Of a DNA stretch of 64,000 bases, positions 19,071 to 27,995 are shown piece after piece (the first letter of the stretch is position 1; each line of letters begins with the position of its first letter). The position numbers and the translations under genes were made by a program. Source of the DNA: Bacillus sp. ISL-55 (GTDB taxonomy: Bacteria > Bacillota > Bacilli > Bacillales > Cytobacillaceae); assembly GCF_018613155.1 (NCBI RefSeq), contig NZ_JAGGQU010000001.1, forward strand, positions 125,848 to 189,847, written 5' to 3'. A model generated the notes under the pieces. It was not told the origin of the DNA. It did no database searches and saw only the letters and a program-made list of their open reading frames with translations.

Positions 19071-19331
19071 ATGGAGATATTAAAAGTTTCAGCAAAATCT
19101 AATCCTAATTCTGTAGCTGGTGCGCTTGCTGGAGTACTGCGCGAAAGAGGTGGCGCAGAAATTCAGGCTATCGGGGCGGGTGCATTGAATCAGGCCGTTA
19201 AGGCAGTAGCGATCGCAAGAGGGTTCGTAGCACCTAGCGGAGTCGATTTAATTTGCATCCCGGCATTTACTGATATCCTGATTGATGGCGAAGAACGGAC
19301 AGCCATTAAATTGATTGTTGAACCCAGATGA
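19071..19331 (+). CDS. spoVS: Stage V sporulation protein S
   Basis: An 86-aa Alba-fold-like protein, nearly invariant in spore formers. The sequence MEILKVSAKSNPNSVAGALAG and the glycine-rich IQAIGAGALNQAVKAVAIARG are diagnostic. In B. subtilis SpoVS affects septation and later spore-coat steps and is made early in sporulation under sigma-H. The start is ATG after AAGGAGGAG, and its own terminator follows. The tandem repeat tract ends about 170 bases upstream. Confidence 0.97.
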   Translation: MEILKVSAKSNPNSVAGALAGVLRERGGAEIQAIGAGALNQAVKAVAIARGFVAPSGVDLICIPAFTDILIDGEERTAIKLIVEPR

Positions 19332-19389
19332 AAGCGTAAGCGCTATAGATAGATTAGCACTCTAAAGAATTTTCAATAGTCACTTTCAG

Positions 19390-19418
19390 CCTGTTTGCTA
19401 TTGCAAGCAGGTTTATTT
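19390..19418 (+). terminator. spoVS terminator
   Basis: CCTGTTTGC pairs with GCAAGCAGG (one G-T pair) around TATT and is followed by TTTATTT. Confidence 0.7.
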
Positions 19419-19459
19419 CATTGAATGGAGTATTATGAATGTAAAGAGGAGGTATATTT

Positions 19460-20395
19460 GTGAAAATCTATGACGCTCATTGCGATGTTCTATATAAATT
19501 ATTCATGGACCCAACGCTTGATTTTGCCAAATCCCCTGAACTGCAAGTCAATCTTGAACGGCTGAAGGCATCGTCTACTAAAGTCCAATTATTTGCCATC
19601 TATGTACCTGAATCAGTGCACCCTGATCTGAAATTTGAAGCAGCACTGCGAATGGCGGACTTATTTTATGAAAAAGTCTTAAGGCCTCACCCTCAAATCA
19701 AGCTGATTATTGACAAGGTGGACATAGACCTTCTTGCTGATGATGAAATTGGTGCAGTACTGACCCTGGAAGGTTGTGATGCGATTGGGCAGGATTTATT
19801 GAAATTACGAACTTTGCTGAGACTTGGAGTTCGGTCTGTAGGATTAACGTGGAACTTTGGGAATTATGTGGCTGATGGTGCCATGGAGGAACGGGGAGCG
19901 GGACTATCAAGATTTGGACGTCAGGTCGTCCAGCTGCTGAATGAAACCAGAACAGTCTGCGATGTCTCACACTTATCTGAACAGGGCTTCTGGGATGTAA
20001 TGGAAGCAGCTGACCGGGTATTCGCATCCCATTCAAACTGTTACTCACTTTGCCGCCATCCCCGCAATCTTAACGATAATCAGATCAAAGCGCTGATTGG
20101 CCGAGATTCAGTCATTGGTGTTACCTTTGTGCCGGAATTCTTATCAGGTAAAAAGAATTCTGCTTCGATAGAAGATGTCATCCGCCATCTTGATCACATT
20201 TGTTCTCTAGGGGGAGAAAATCATGTGGGATTTGGATCTGATTTTGATGGAATTGAATTCACGGTAAAAAATCTCAATGGTAACGAACAATATGAAAATC
20301 TGTGGAACGAATTGCAAAAATATTATTCTGATATACAAGTGAGTAAGTTCCTATATGGGAATATGGCCGCCAGATTATCTGTGCAAAGATCGTAA
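19460..20395 (+). CDS. Membrane-dipeptidase family (M19) dipeptidase
   Basis: A 311-aa zinc dipeptidase of the renal-dipeptidase family, predicted cytosolic because no signal peptide is present. Family motifs are DAHCDVLYKLF (H-x-D ligands) at the N terminus, LTLEGCDAIG (bridging Glu), VSHLSEQGFWDVME (His ligand), ASHSNC (His) and GFGSDFDGIE near the C terminus. It starts at GTG after AGAGGAGGT. B. subtilis has tdh-kbl here instead, so this locus differs. The dipeptide substrate is unknown. Confidence 0.88.
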   Translation: MKIYDAHCDVLYKLFMDPTLDFAKSPELQVNLERLKASSTKVQLFAIYVPESVHPDLKFEAALRMADLFYEKVLRPHPQIKLIIDKVDIDLLADDEIGAVLTLEGCDAIGQDLLKLRTLLRLGVRSVGLTWNFGNYVADGAMEERGAGLSRFGRQVVQLLNETRTVCDVSHLSEQGFWDVMEAADRVFASHSNCYSLCRHPRNLNDNQIKALIGRDSVIGVTFVPEFLSGKKNSASIEDVIRHLDHICSLGGENHVGFGSDFDGIEFTVKNLNGNEQYENLWNELQKYYSDIQVSKFLYGNMAARLSVQRS

Positions 20396-20542
20396 ATTCC
20401 ATGAAGACAGCGAATTTCTGTATAGTAATCGAAGGGTTGCGGATTAAGAAACTTATAATATTTTAATAAATAAAAAAATATTCATATTTTCGTCAATAAT
20501 TATTCTTAAAGGGTTGCTTTTTTATTCACATAGGTCTAGAAT

Positions 20543-20556
20543 TGTAAGCGTTTAGT
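20543..20556 (+). promoter_or_regulatory. Candidate cre site upstream of korAB
   Basis: TGTAAGCGTTTAGT differs from the cre consensus TGWAANCGNTNWCA only in the last two bases. It lies 137 bases before korA. The rest of 20396-20692 is AT-rich and shows no other clear element. Confidence 0.3.
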
Positions 20557-20692
20557 ACCATCCATTTGCTAGATTTCAGCATGAAGTGCGAGATATAAAC
20601 CGCTTAATTCTAGTGAATTACTTGGAAAAGTGCTACACTTAATAACGAAGCGTTTTTACATATTTTTTTACGTATCTAAAGGGGTGTAAGAG

Positions 20693-22426
20693 ATGATCAA
20701 TCAACTTTCATGGAAAGTTGGCGGACAGCAGGGAGAAGGAATTGAATCTACCGGGGAAATTTTCTCTATTGCATTGAACCGTCTAGGCTACTACTTGTAT
20801 GGCTACCGTCACTTTTCATCACGTATCAAGGGCGGACATACAAATAACAAGATTCGAGTGAGCACTACAGAGGTTCGATCTATTTCTGACGATTTAGATA
20901 TTCTTGTAGCTTTCGATCAGGAAACGATCGATGTAAACTACCAAGAATTGCATGAGAATGGCGTAATTATTGCTGATGCGAAGTTTGGCCCAAAAAAGCC
21001 TGAGGACACTCAAGCTGCGATGTATGCGGTTCCATTCACGGAAATGGCTACTGAATTGGGAACATCTCTTATGAAAAACATGGTTGCCATCGGTGCGACT
21101 AGTGCAATTTTAGATTTGGATATCCAGGTATTCGAAGAAGTCGTCAAGGAAATTTTCGGACGCAAAGGACAACAAGTTGTCGATAAAAATATGGAAGCCA
21201 TCAAAGCTGGCTACGAATATACGAAAGAACAATTAGGCGGCGCTGAGACAATGCAGCTTGAAAAGGCTGATGGACAGAAACGGATGTTCATGATTGGCAA
21301 TGATGCAATCGCTCTTGGAGCAGTAGCAGCAGGATGCCGCTTCATGGCTGCATATCCGATCACGCCTGCTTCAGAAATCATGGAATATCTGATCAAGAAA
21401 CTTCCTGCTCTTGGCGGGACAGTTATCCAGACCGAAGATGAAATCGCTGCTGTCACTATGACAATCGGCGCTAACTATGGCGGCGTACGTGCCATAACAG
21501 CTTCTGCTGGACCAGGTCTTTCATTGAAGATGGAAGCAATCGGGCTTTCAGGTATCACGGAAACACCGCTTGTCATTGTTGATACACAGCGTGGCGGCCC
21601 ATCAACGGGACTTCCTACAAAACAGGAACAGTCAGATTTAATGGCAATGATTTATGGAACTCACGGTGAGATTCCTAAAATCGTCTTTGCTCCAAGTACT
21701 GTTCAGGAAGCATTCTATGATGCAGCAGAAGCATTCAACCTTGCTGAGGAATATCAGTGTCCTGTCATTATGCTGACTGACCTGCAATTATCTTTAGGAA
21801 AGCAGACAGTTGAACCGCTTGAGTTTGATAAAGTAGAAATCCGCCGCGGTAAATTGGCTACAGAAGCTCTTCCTGAAATTGATAACAAAGGCTACTTCAA
21901 GCGTTATGAAGTAACTGAAGATGGCGTTTCACCACGTGTTATCCCAGGAATGAAGAACGGTATCCACCATGTTACTGGTGTAGAGCATGATGAAACAGGA
22001 AAACCTTCAGAATCTGCTGCCAACCGTATTGCGCAAATGGATAAGCGTATGCGTAAAATCAGTAATCTGAAGTTCAATACGCCTATCCATAAGAATGCTC
22101 CGCATGAGGAAGCTGATCTGTTGATTGTAGGTTTCAACTCTACAAGAGGTGCAATTGAAGAGGCAATGGGAAGACTTGAGAAGGATGGCCTGAAAGTAAA
22201 CCATGCACATGTGCGCCTGGTACATCCATTCCCGGCTGATGAGATGATGCAGCTTGTACAATCTGCAAAGAAAGTTGCAGTTATTGAAAATAATGCGACT
22301 GGACAGCTGGCAAACATCATGAAGATGAATGTTGGAAGTCATGAGAAGATCCATAAGATCCTCAAGTATGACGGAAACCCATTCTTGCCGCAGGAAGTCC
22401 ACACAAAATGCAAGGAGTTGTTCTAG
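20693..22426 (+). CDS. korA: 2-oxoacid:ferredoxin oxidoreductase, fused gamma-alpha subunit
   Basis: A 577-aa subunit of an enzyme that oxidatively decarboxylates a 2-oxoacid, most likely 2-oxoglutarate, to the CoA thioester and passes electrons to ferredoxin. Residues 1-180 are the gamma domain (GGQQGEGIESTGEIFSIAL, SSRIKGGHTNNKIRVS). The alpha part has AAYPITPASEIMEYL and TASAGPGLSLKMEAIGL, the pyrimidine-binding region, and GGPSTGLPTKQEQSDL. It starts at ATG after AAAGGGGTG and is followed by korB after one base. KorAB can supplement or bypass 2-oxoglutarate dehydrogenase. Confidence 0.92.
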   Translation: MINQLSWKVGGQQGEGIESTGEIFSIALNRLGYYLYGYRHFSSRIKGGHTNNKIRVSTTEVRSISDDLDILVAFDQETIDVNYQELHENGVIIADAKFGPKKPEDTQAAMYAVPFTEMATELGTSLMKNMVAIGATSAILDLDIQVFEEVVKEIFGRKGQQVVDKNMEAIKAGYEYTKEQLGGAETMQLEKADGQKRMFMIGNDAIALGAVAAGCRFMAAYPITPASEIMEYLIKKLPALGGTVIQTEDEIAAVTMTIGANYGGVRAITASAGPGLSLKMEAIGLSGITETPLVIVDTQRGGPSTGLPTKQEQSDLMAMIYGTHGEIPKIVFAPSTVQEAFYDAAEAFNLAEEYQCPVIMLTDLQLSLGKQTVEPLEFDKVEIRRGKLATEALPEIDNKGYFKRYEVTEDGVSPRVIPGMKNGIHHVTGVEHDETGKPSESAANRIAQMDKRMRKISNLKFNTPIHKNAPHEEADLLIVGFNSTRGAIEEAMGRLEKDGLKVNHAHVRLVHPFPADEMMQLVQSAKKVAVIENNATGQLANIMKMNVGSHEKIHKILKYDGNPFLPQEVHTKCKELF

Positions 22427-22427
22427 G

Positions 22428-23294
22428 ATGGCGACTTTTAAAGAATTTCGCAATAATGTAAAACCAAACTGGTGCCCTGGCTGTGGCGACTTCTCTGTAC
22501 AGGCAGCCATGCAGCGTGCTGCTGCTAATGTGGGTTTAGAGCCTGAAGACCTGGCTGTAATCTCTGGTATCGGCTGTTCAGGCCGAATCTCCGGATATAT
22601 TAACTCATATGGTTTCCACGGAATCCATGGCCGTGCGCTTCCTATTGCGCAAGGAGTTAAGATGGCTAACCGTGATTTAACTGTTATCGCTTCTGGTGGT
22701 GACGGAGACGGATTCGCAATCGGTATGGGACATACAGTCCATGCGATCCGCCGTAACATCAATATCACTTACATTGTCATGGACAACCAGATTTATGGTC
22801 TGACAAAGGGACAAACTTCCCCTCGTTCGGCTGCTGGCTTCAAGACAAAATCAACTCCTGCAGGTTCTATCGAGCAGGCCATTTCCCCAATGGAATTGGC
22901 TTTGACAGCTGGAGCTACTTTCGTGGCACAAAGCTTCTCAACAGACCTGAAAGACTTGACTGCACTGATCGAGGCTGGAATCAAGCATGAAGGTTTCTCT
23001 TTAATCAACGTATTCAGCCCTTGTGTAACTTACAACAAGGTAAACACATACGACTGGTTCAAGGAAAACTTGACAAAACTTGGCGACATTGAAGGATATG
23101 ATCCTTCAAACCGCGAAGCAGCAATGCAGACATTGATGCAGCACAATGGTCTTGTTACTGGATTGATTTATCAAAATACAGAGCGTAAATCTTATCAGGA
23201 ACTAGTCAGCGGTTATTCTGAAACTCCGCTATCTCAAGCTGACCTTAAGCTAGATCAAGATCACTTTGATAAGCTAGTTGCTGAATTCATGTAA
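22428..23294 (+). CDS. korB: 2-oxoacid:ferredoxin oxidoreductase, beta subunit
   Basis: A 288-aa subunit that binds thiamine diphosphate and an iron-sulfur cluster. NWCPGCGDFSVQ near residue 15 has the CxxC cluster ligands, GIGCSGRISGYI supplies a further Cys, and GDGDGFAIGMGH is the ThDP/Mg2+ motif. LINVFSPCVTYN near the C terminus gives the last Cys. ATG 22428 is one base after the korA stop, with CAAGGAG inside korA. The frame is open further upstream but that part is korA sequence. Confidence 0.93.
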   Translation: MATFKEFRNNVKPNWCPGCGDFSVQAAMQRAAANVGLEPEDLAVISGIGCSGRISGYINSYGFHGIHGRALPIAQGVKMANRDLTVIASGGDGDGFAIGMGHTVHAIRRNINITYIVMDNQIYGLTKGQTSPRSAAGFKTKSTPAGSIEQAISPMELALTAGATFVAQSFSTDLKDLTALIEAGIKHEGFSLINVFSPCVTYNKVNTYDWFKENLTKLGDIEGYDPSNREAAMQTLMQHNGLVTGLIYQNTERKSYQELVSGYSETPLSQADLKLDQDHFDKLVAEFM

Positions 23295-23328
23295 TACAAC
23301 AAATCCGGAAATCAAGCCGGAATGAAAT

Positions 23329-23361
23329 AAAACCCCAATCGACCAGGATTGGGGTTTTGTT
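23329..23361 (+). terminator. korAB terminator
   Basis: AAAACCCCAATC and GATTGGGGTTTT form a perfect 12-bp stem with a 6-base loop. Confidence 0.92.
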
Positions 23362-23374
23362 ATTATTATAAAAT

Positions 23375-23556
23375 GCTGTTTTTGTAAAGATTGTTGTTGA
23401 AATCCTAAAACCGTTTTTAACGTTATAGAAGGTCAGTTTGCAGGTCGGTATTCAGTTTGCATGCTCTTTTCTCACAAAAACAGTCAACTTTGCGAAAAAA
23501 ATAGGTTATTCACTCCTATTTTGTTGTCAATAGCAACGAAGTTTGAGAAAAGTGCC
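23375..23556 (+). mobile_element. 182-bp non-autonomous terminal-inverted-repeat element, copy 1
   Basis: The ends are imperfect inverted repeats of about 22 bases: left GCTGTTTTTGTAAAGATTG and, on the complement of the right end, GGCACTTTTCTCAAACTTC. A perfect 9-bp direct repeat TTATAAAAT flanks it (23366-23374 and 23557-23565), as expected of a target-site duplication. About 80 percent of it reappears in reverse orientation at 32476-32656. It encodes nothing recognisable and would need a transposase from elsewhere. It lies 14 bases after the korAB terminator. Confidence 0.8.
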
Positions 23557-23690
23557 TTATAAAATAAATCCGATTGCTAGAATTAGTGACAAGCATCACT
23601 ACAAAATAATAAACTGTTAGGTAATATAATTTATTAAGTCGGCTTTTTTTACCAGGAAAGCTGTATTTCCAGTGCCTGCTATTGTGTTCA

Positions 23691-23718
23691 TTGATTGAAG
23701 AGTTTATACTATTATAAT
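23691..23718 (+). promoter_or_regulatory. Candidate miaB promoter
   Basis: TTGATT and TATAAT are 16 bases apart, leaving a leader of about 125 bases to miaB. Between the element and here (23566-23690) nothing else was recognised. Confidence 0.5.
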
Positions 23719-23849
23719 GTGTATATTTTATATTTTCAGGGTGAAATATAGCCCTTTTAAAAGTAGAAAGCAGAACTGTTTGTGAACCTAGCACGGGCAC
23801 CAGGCTCTATCAATCTGCCTGCTCGCTTTCTAATGAAAGGAGATCTATA

Positions 23850-25394
23850 ATGAACGAGAATCAACGCTTGGAAGGACAACAAGTACAAACTGGAAGTTCT
23901 TCGGACAAAAAATCCAGCAAGGATTACAGCAAGTACTTTGAAACAGTATATACAGCTCCTTCCCTGAAGGATGCAAAAAAACGCGGCAAGGAAGAAGTCC
24001 AGTATCATAAGGACTTCGACATCCCTGAACAATTCATTGGTATGGGACAAGGGCGCAAATTCTATATCCGCACTTATGGGTGCCAGATGAATGAGCACGA
24101 CACAGAAGTCATGGCAGGTATTTTCCTTGGTCTTGGCTATGAACCTACTGACAGTGTAGAGGACGCGAATGTCATCCTCTTGAACACTTGCGCAATCAGG
24201 GAAAATGCTGAGAACAAGGTGTTCGGTGAACTTGGACATCTAAAGCATCTTAAAAGAGAAAAGCCTGATCTTCTATTGGGAGTTTGCGGCTGCATGTCCC
24301 AGGAAGAATCCGTCGTTAACAAAATTCTAAAAACGTATAACCAGGTTGATATGATTTTTGGTACGCATAATATTCATCGCCTGCCACATATTCTCCAGGA
24401 AGCATACATGTCCAAAGAAATGGTTGTAGAAGTTTGGTCTAAGGAAGGGGACGTAATCGAAAACCTTCCTAAGGTGCGCAAAGGCAATATTAAGGCATGG
24501 GTAAACATTATGTATGGCTGTGATAAATTCTGCACATACTGCATCGTCCCTTATACACGAGGCAAAGAACGCAGCCGCCGTCCTGAGGATATCATCCAGG
24601 AAGTCCGTCAGCTTGCTGCCCAGGGCTACCAGGAAATTACCCTTCTTGGCCAGAATGTAAACGCCTATGGAAAAGACTTGGCAGATATGAAATACGGTCT
24701 TGGTGACTTAATGGATGAAATCCGTAAAATCGATATCCCGCGGATTCGGTTTACAACCAGCCACCCGCGTGATTTTGATGATCACTTGATTGAAGTGCTG
24801 GCAAAGGGCGGTAACCTGATGGACCATATCCATCTTCCAGTACAATCAGGATCTACTGATGTATTGAAAATCATGGCCCGGAAGTACACTCGGGAACAAT
24901 ATCTCGAACTTGTCCGCAAAATCAAAGCAGCAATTCCTAATGTTACATTGACTACGGATATTATTGTAGGTTACCCGAACGAGACGGATGAGCAGTTCGA
25001 GGAAACAATGTCACTTGTCCGTGAAGTTGGCTATGAAGCAGCCTATACATTCATTTACTCTCCAAGGGAGGGAACACCTGCAGCTAAAATGCAGGATAAT
25101 GTACCAATGGAAGTGAAAAAAGAGCGCCTTCAGCGCCTGAATGCACTTGTGAATGAGCAATCCGCACAGTCTATGAAGAAATATCAGGACCAGATTGTTG
25201 AGGTCCTGGTAGAGGGCGAAAGCAAAAACAATCCAGATGTTCTTGCAGGTTATACAAGCAAGTTGAAACTTGTCAATTTTGTAGGACCTAAAACGGCAAT
25301 CGGCAAAATCGTCAGGGTAAAGATTACTGATGCAAAAACATGGTCTTTAAACGGGGAAATGGTAGAAGAAATACAACCAGTTGAGGTGAACTAA
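23850..25394 (+). CDS. miaB: tRNA-2-methylthio-N6-dimethylallyladenosine synthase MiaB
   Basis: A 514-aa radical-SAM methylthiotransferase that adds the 2-methylthio group to i6A37 of tRNAs reading UNN codons. After a 65-residue polar Bacillus-type extension comes the UPF0004 domain ([38 protein letters not shown]), whose three Cys bind one cluster. The radical-SAM CxxxCxxC is at C224, C228 and C231, and a C-terminal TRAM domain follows. It uses the product of MiaA, encoded at 45 kb here. It starts at ATG after AAAGGAGA and is followed by ricA after one base. Confidence 0.96.
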   Translation: MNENQRLEGQQVQTGSSSDKKSSKDYSKYFETVYTAPSLKDAKKRGKEEVQYHKDFDIPEQFIGMGQGRKFYIRTYGCQMNEHDTEVMAGIFLGLGYEPTDSVEDANVILLNTCAIRENAENKVFGELGHLKHLKREKPDLLLGVCGCMSQEESVVNKILKTYNQVDMIFGTHNIHRLPHILQEAYMSKEMVVEVWSKEGDVIENLPKVRKGNIKAWVNIMYGCDKFCTYCIVPYTRGKERSRRPEDIIQEVRQLAAQGYQEITLLGQNVNAYGKDLADMKYGLGDLMDEIRKIDIPRIRFTTSHPRDFDDHLIEVLAKGGNLMDHIHLPVQSGSTDVLKIMARKYTREQYLELVRKIKAAIPNVTLTTDIIVGYPNETDEQFEETMSLVREVGYEAAYTFIYSPREGTPAAKMQDNVPMEVKKERLQRLNALVNEQSAQSMKKYQDQIVEVLVEGESKNNPDVLAGYTSKLKLVNFVGPKTAIGKIVRVKITDAKTWSLNGEMVEEIQPVEVN

Positions 25395-25395
25395 G

Positions 25396-25833
25396 TTGGC
25401 AAAATATAATAAAGATGACATTATCCAGCGTTCAAGAGAAATCGCAAGAATGATTGCGGAAACAGAAGAAGTTGACTTCTTCAAGCGTGCAGAAGCACAA
25501 ATCCATGAGAATGAAAAAGTGAAAACACTCATTTCTTCTATTAAAGGTCTACAAAAACAGGCAGTTAACTTCCAACACTATGGAAAAACAGAAGCATTGA
25601 AGAAGACTGAAGCAAAAATTGCTTCTTTAGAACAACAACTTGATGAAATTCCGGTGGTCCAGGAATTCAAGCAGTCGCAAATCGATGTAAATGAATTGCT
25701 TCAGCTAGTGGCCACAACGATTTCAAATACCGTTACAGATGAAGTAGTCGAATCAACTGGAGGAGATATACTTCGCGGTGAAACTGGAGCAGCTCTGAAA
25801 AACGAAGAAAGCTGCCATACACACAACCATTAA
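25396..25833 (+). CDS. ricA: RicA (YmcA), regulator of biofilm, competence and sporulation
   Basis: A 145-aa, mostly helical DUF964/YlbF-family protein. In B. subtilis RicA joins RicF (YlbF) and RicT (YaaT) in an iron-sulfur complex that assists RNase Y-dependent mRNA maturation and Spo0A phosphorylation. The tail here is ESCHTHNH, with one Cys and three His that could serve as metal ligands. The start is TTG with GAGGTG before it. It is in an operon with miaB, as in B. subtilis, and its functional partner rny is also in this window. Confidence 0.9.
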   Translation: MAKYNKDDIIQRSREIARMIAETEEVDFFKRAEAQIHENEKVKTLISSIKGLQKQAVNFQHYGKTEALKKTEAKIASLEQQLDEIPVVQEFKQSQIDVNELLQLVATTISNTVTDEVVESTGGDILRGETGAALKNEESCHTHNH

Positions 25834-25845
25834 TTATCGATCAGT

Positions 25846-25880
25846 AAATGGTACCTGAATATTCAGGTGCCATTTTTTTA
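25846..25880 (+). terminator. miaB-ricA terminator
   Basis: AAATGGTACCTGAAT is followed directly by ATTCAGGTGCCATTT, a stem of about 13 bp with one G-T pair, and then a T run. Confidence 0.85.
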
Positions 25881-25980
25881 TCGCGGCCATCGAATCTTGA
25901 TTTTAATTAGCCTTCGCAAGTAGCTCCCCCGTGCGTGCCACTTTAAAGCAATCAAATCCCAATCAACTTTCATCAATCGG

Positions 25981-26008
25981 GAACATTCAGGGCATATGGG
26001 CATACAAT
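25981..26008 (+). promoter_or_regulatory. Candidate sigma-E promoter for cotE
   Basis: GAACATT and CATACAAT are 13 bases apart. CATACAAT is a consensus sigma-E -10 element; the -35 is less good. A second CATA-N3-T element (CATAGGAT, 26071-26078) could be a later mother-cell promoter. B. subtilis cotE also has tandem mother-cell promoters. Confidence 0.4.
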
Positions 26009-26111
26009 GAACTATGCCTAAGTTTTTACCAGCGGTTCTAAAATTAATCGCACACTAGTCTAATATCACGCATAGGATGAATTGAAAAAGATTGAGGAGG
26101 TTTCGCTCGCA

Positions 26112-26654
26112 ATGGGAGATTACAGAGAGATTATTACGAAAGCCGTCGTAGCGAAGGGACGCAAATTCACGCAGTCCAATCATACGATCAACCCAGCGCA
26201 TAATCCGAGCAGCATTCTGGGCGCTTGGGTCATAAACCATAAGTATAAGGCAAAAAAGGTAGGGAAAGTGGTTGAAGTAAACGGGTCTTACGAAGCCAAC
26301 ATCTGGTACTCCTTTGATGATAATACAAAAACTGAAGTAGTGACGGAGAAAGTAACTTACTGCGATGTCATCAAGCTGAAGTACCGTGACCCTGACTGCA
26401 TGGATGATCATGATGTCCTTGTAGAGGTCCTGCAGCAGCCTAACTGCATTGAAGCAGTCATTTCGCCTAATGGCAACAAAATCATCGTTCACGTCGAGAG
26501 GGAATTCCTTGTAGAAGTCATCGGTGAAACCAAGGTATGTGTTGTCACTCATCCGGGCGGATGCGATTGCGATGATGACGAGTGGGGTCATGGCATCGAT
26601 GATGACGAATTCGAAGACTTGAACCCAGACTTTCTCCTGGGAGAGGAAGAATAA
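26112..26654 (+). CDS. cotE: Outer spore coat morphogenetic protein CotE
   Basis: A 180-aa protein that directs assembly of the outer spore coat around the forespore. The N terminus [20 protein letters not shown] and the region [13 protein letters not shown] are strongly conserved in CotE. The C terminus is very acidic ([19 protein letters not shown]), as in other CotE proteins, where it recruits coat proteins. ATG 26112 matches the known N terminus; GAGGAGG lies 11 bases before it, slightly far. Synteny (miaB-ricA-cotE-mutS) is that of B. subtilis up to this gene, after which an insert begins. Confidence 0.95.
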   Translation: MGDYREIITKAVVAKGRKFTQSNHTINPAHNPSSILGAWVINHKYKAKKVGKVVEVNGSYEANIWYSFDDNTKTEVVTEKVTYCDVIKLKYRDPDCMDDHDVLVEVLQQPNCIEAVISPNGNKIIVHVEREFLVEVIGETKVCVVTHPGGCDCDDDEWGHGIDDDEFEDLNPDFLLGEEE

Positions 26655-26659
26655 CATCG

Positions 26660-26695
26660 AACTAGGAAGCTTTCACTTCCTAGTTTTTTTTTTTG
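26660..26695 (+). terminator. cotE terminator
   Basis: AACTAGGAAG and CTTCCTAGTT form a 10-bp stem with a 6-base loop and a run of 11 T. Confidence 0.9.
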
Positions 26696-26776
26696 GAAAA
26701 TGAACAAAGAGAAGGCATCGGTTTGCAACTCCAGCACCTTTGGTTCCAGTGCCTTATGCTTTATTTTGAAAAGGAG

Positions 26777-27688
26777 TTACAGAAAAAAATTAGGTTTCTC
26801 GATACTTTTGCAGATTTCACATTCATTTAATTCTACCCATGAGTAAAAACTGCTTCTGCAAGAATTACATTCATTTTTATTAACATGATAGACAACTACA
26901 CGTGTCTTGTGGATATTATGAACAATCTGAATTCCGCTGTGCTGGCATATATCCATGCAAAGATTGCACCCTGAACAATTTTTATCATCGATTGTTAGTG
27001 TACCGTCCTCCAGTGTGAAAATCTTTGTAGGGCAGATGTTAAAACAGGCCTCACATAATGTGCATTTCTCCTCATGTATCCTTACTTCGTGAAACGACCA
27101 ATCATTATATAGGCTAGAAGCCTTAAAGCTGTCCTCATTGAATCGCCATTTTACTGGCGTTACTGAAGACAGTACAGTCTTTTTGCCATCCATCGAGAGT
27201 TTCGTAAAAAAGCCACGCCTTGATAGCTTCGGTTGAGCCTCTTCTTTAAGTGATATGGTCTTGATGATCAACAGTGGATCAAGTTCCAGTACCTTCAAAA
27301 CTTCATTGGCTTTCCCTATACGTTTTTCTAGCTCCTCATCAGCAGCTGCTTTTTGGATAAAGCGGACTCCTTTTTTATGAAAATAAAGCAATTCCATGAA
27401 GCTAGGAAGCGGAGAATCATCTTGTAATAAAAGGTAGTCCTTGATGACCTTCCTTGCTGGCGACTGTCCTTTTATTGCCTGCTGCGGACATACTGTGATG
27501 CAAACACCGCAGAGGGTACAAGCCTTTTCATCTATTTTTAGTGTTCCTTCTTTTATATTTATTGCCCCTTGTGGACATTCATCCATACAAGCTGTACAGG
27601 TACTCAATGGACTTTTCTTTTTTGAACAGGCTTCTGATATTTCCAGTTCATAGCTCAAGCTTTCGAGCCAATTGGTTAGCAGCGACAT
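26777..27688 (-). CDS. Multi-cluster 4Fe-4S ferredoxin protein, NapF-like C-terminal half
   Basis: A 303-aa cytoplasmic protein with four ferredoxin-type motifs in two pairs: CTACMDECPQGAI and CTLCGVCITVCPQQAI near the N terminus, and CTLCEACFNICP and CSGCNLCMDICQ near residues 215-260. Between them lies PKLSRRGFFTKL, an SRRGF twin-arginine-like motif in an internal position, resembling the N terminus of NapF-type ferredoxins; the protein looks like a ferredoxin domain joined to a NapF-like unit. The tail has two more CxxC pairs (CNSC, CEIC), possibly a zinc site. ATG 27688 has GAGGTGA at five bases. It is divergent from the molybdoenzyme operon and probably serves its maturation or electron supply, which is inference. 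Confidence 0.75.
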   Translation of the reverse strand: MSLLTNWLESLSYELEISEACSKKKSPLSTCTACMDECPQGAINIKEGTLKIDEKACTLCGVCITVCPQQAIKGQSPARKVIKDYLLLQDDSPLPSFMELLYFHKKGVRFIQKAAADEELEKRIGKANEVLKVLELDPLLIIKTISLKEEAQPKLSRRGFFTKLSMDGKKTVLSSVTPVKWRFNEDSFKASSLYNDWSFHEVRIHEEKCTLCEACFNICPTKIFTLEDGTLTIDDKNCSGCNLCMDICQHSGIQIVHNIHKTRVVVYHVNKNECNSCRSSFYSWVELNECEICKSIEKPNFFL

Positions 27689-27809
27689 ATAGGTCACCTC
27701 AAGAGTGATAATTCATTTACTTCCATTCTACGACTAAAGTTCTTAAAAAGCGGCGAGTTTGCTGGATTTACAAACATATTTAAAGGAATGTTCACATTTC
27801 CAGTATTGC

Positions 27810-27823
27810 TGTAAGCGTTGTAA
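27810..27823 (+). promoter_or_regulatory. Candidate cre site in the divergent regulatory region
   Basis: TGTAAGCGTTGTAA matches TGWAANCGNTNWCA except at position 13. It lies between the divergent ferredoxin gene and the reductase operon and could link them to carbon control. Weak on its own. Confidence 0.25.
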
Positions 27824-27889
27824 AGCCTTTATTTAAGTGTCTTTTAATAGTTTTCTATAATCTGGACTGAAAAATAAACAATAAAATTA

Positions 27890-27906
27890 GGTGAAATCCT
27901 TCACAT
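27890..27906 (+). promoter_or_regulatory. Candidate Fnr/CRP-family operator
   Basis: GGTGAAATCCTTCACAT contains perfect half-sites GTGA-N6-TCAC of the Crp/Fnr family (consensus TGTGA-N6-TCACA). A second weaker match, TGTAT-N6-TCACA, is at 27931-27946. They precede the operon of an anaerobic-type respiratory enzyme, and Bacillus Fnr activates such genes at low oxygen. A possible -10 (TATAGT) is at 27960-27965. Confidence 0.5.
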
Positions 27907-27995
27907 ACGCTACGGGGAATATCCACAGAATGTATATTGTTTCACAAACTTGATTGCCATATAGTGAAGTTGTAATCGAAAGGTGGTGAATCCCG

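Noticed and set aside
19328-19346. cre-like sequence after spoVS
   Set aside because: It overlaps the spoVS stop, misses the last consensus base, and is explained as well by the small palindrome AGCGTAAGCGCT.
22007-22768. 253-codon minus-strand frame across korA and korB
   Set aside because: It is antisense to two confident genes and shows no domain.
23516-23800. 94-codon minus-strand frame
   Set aside because: It starts in unassigned DNA before miaB and ends within the inverted-repeat element, with no ribosome site; probably chance.
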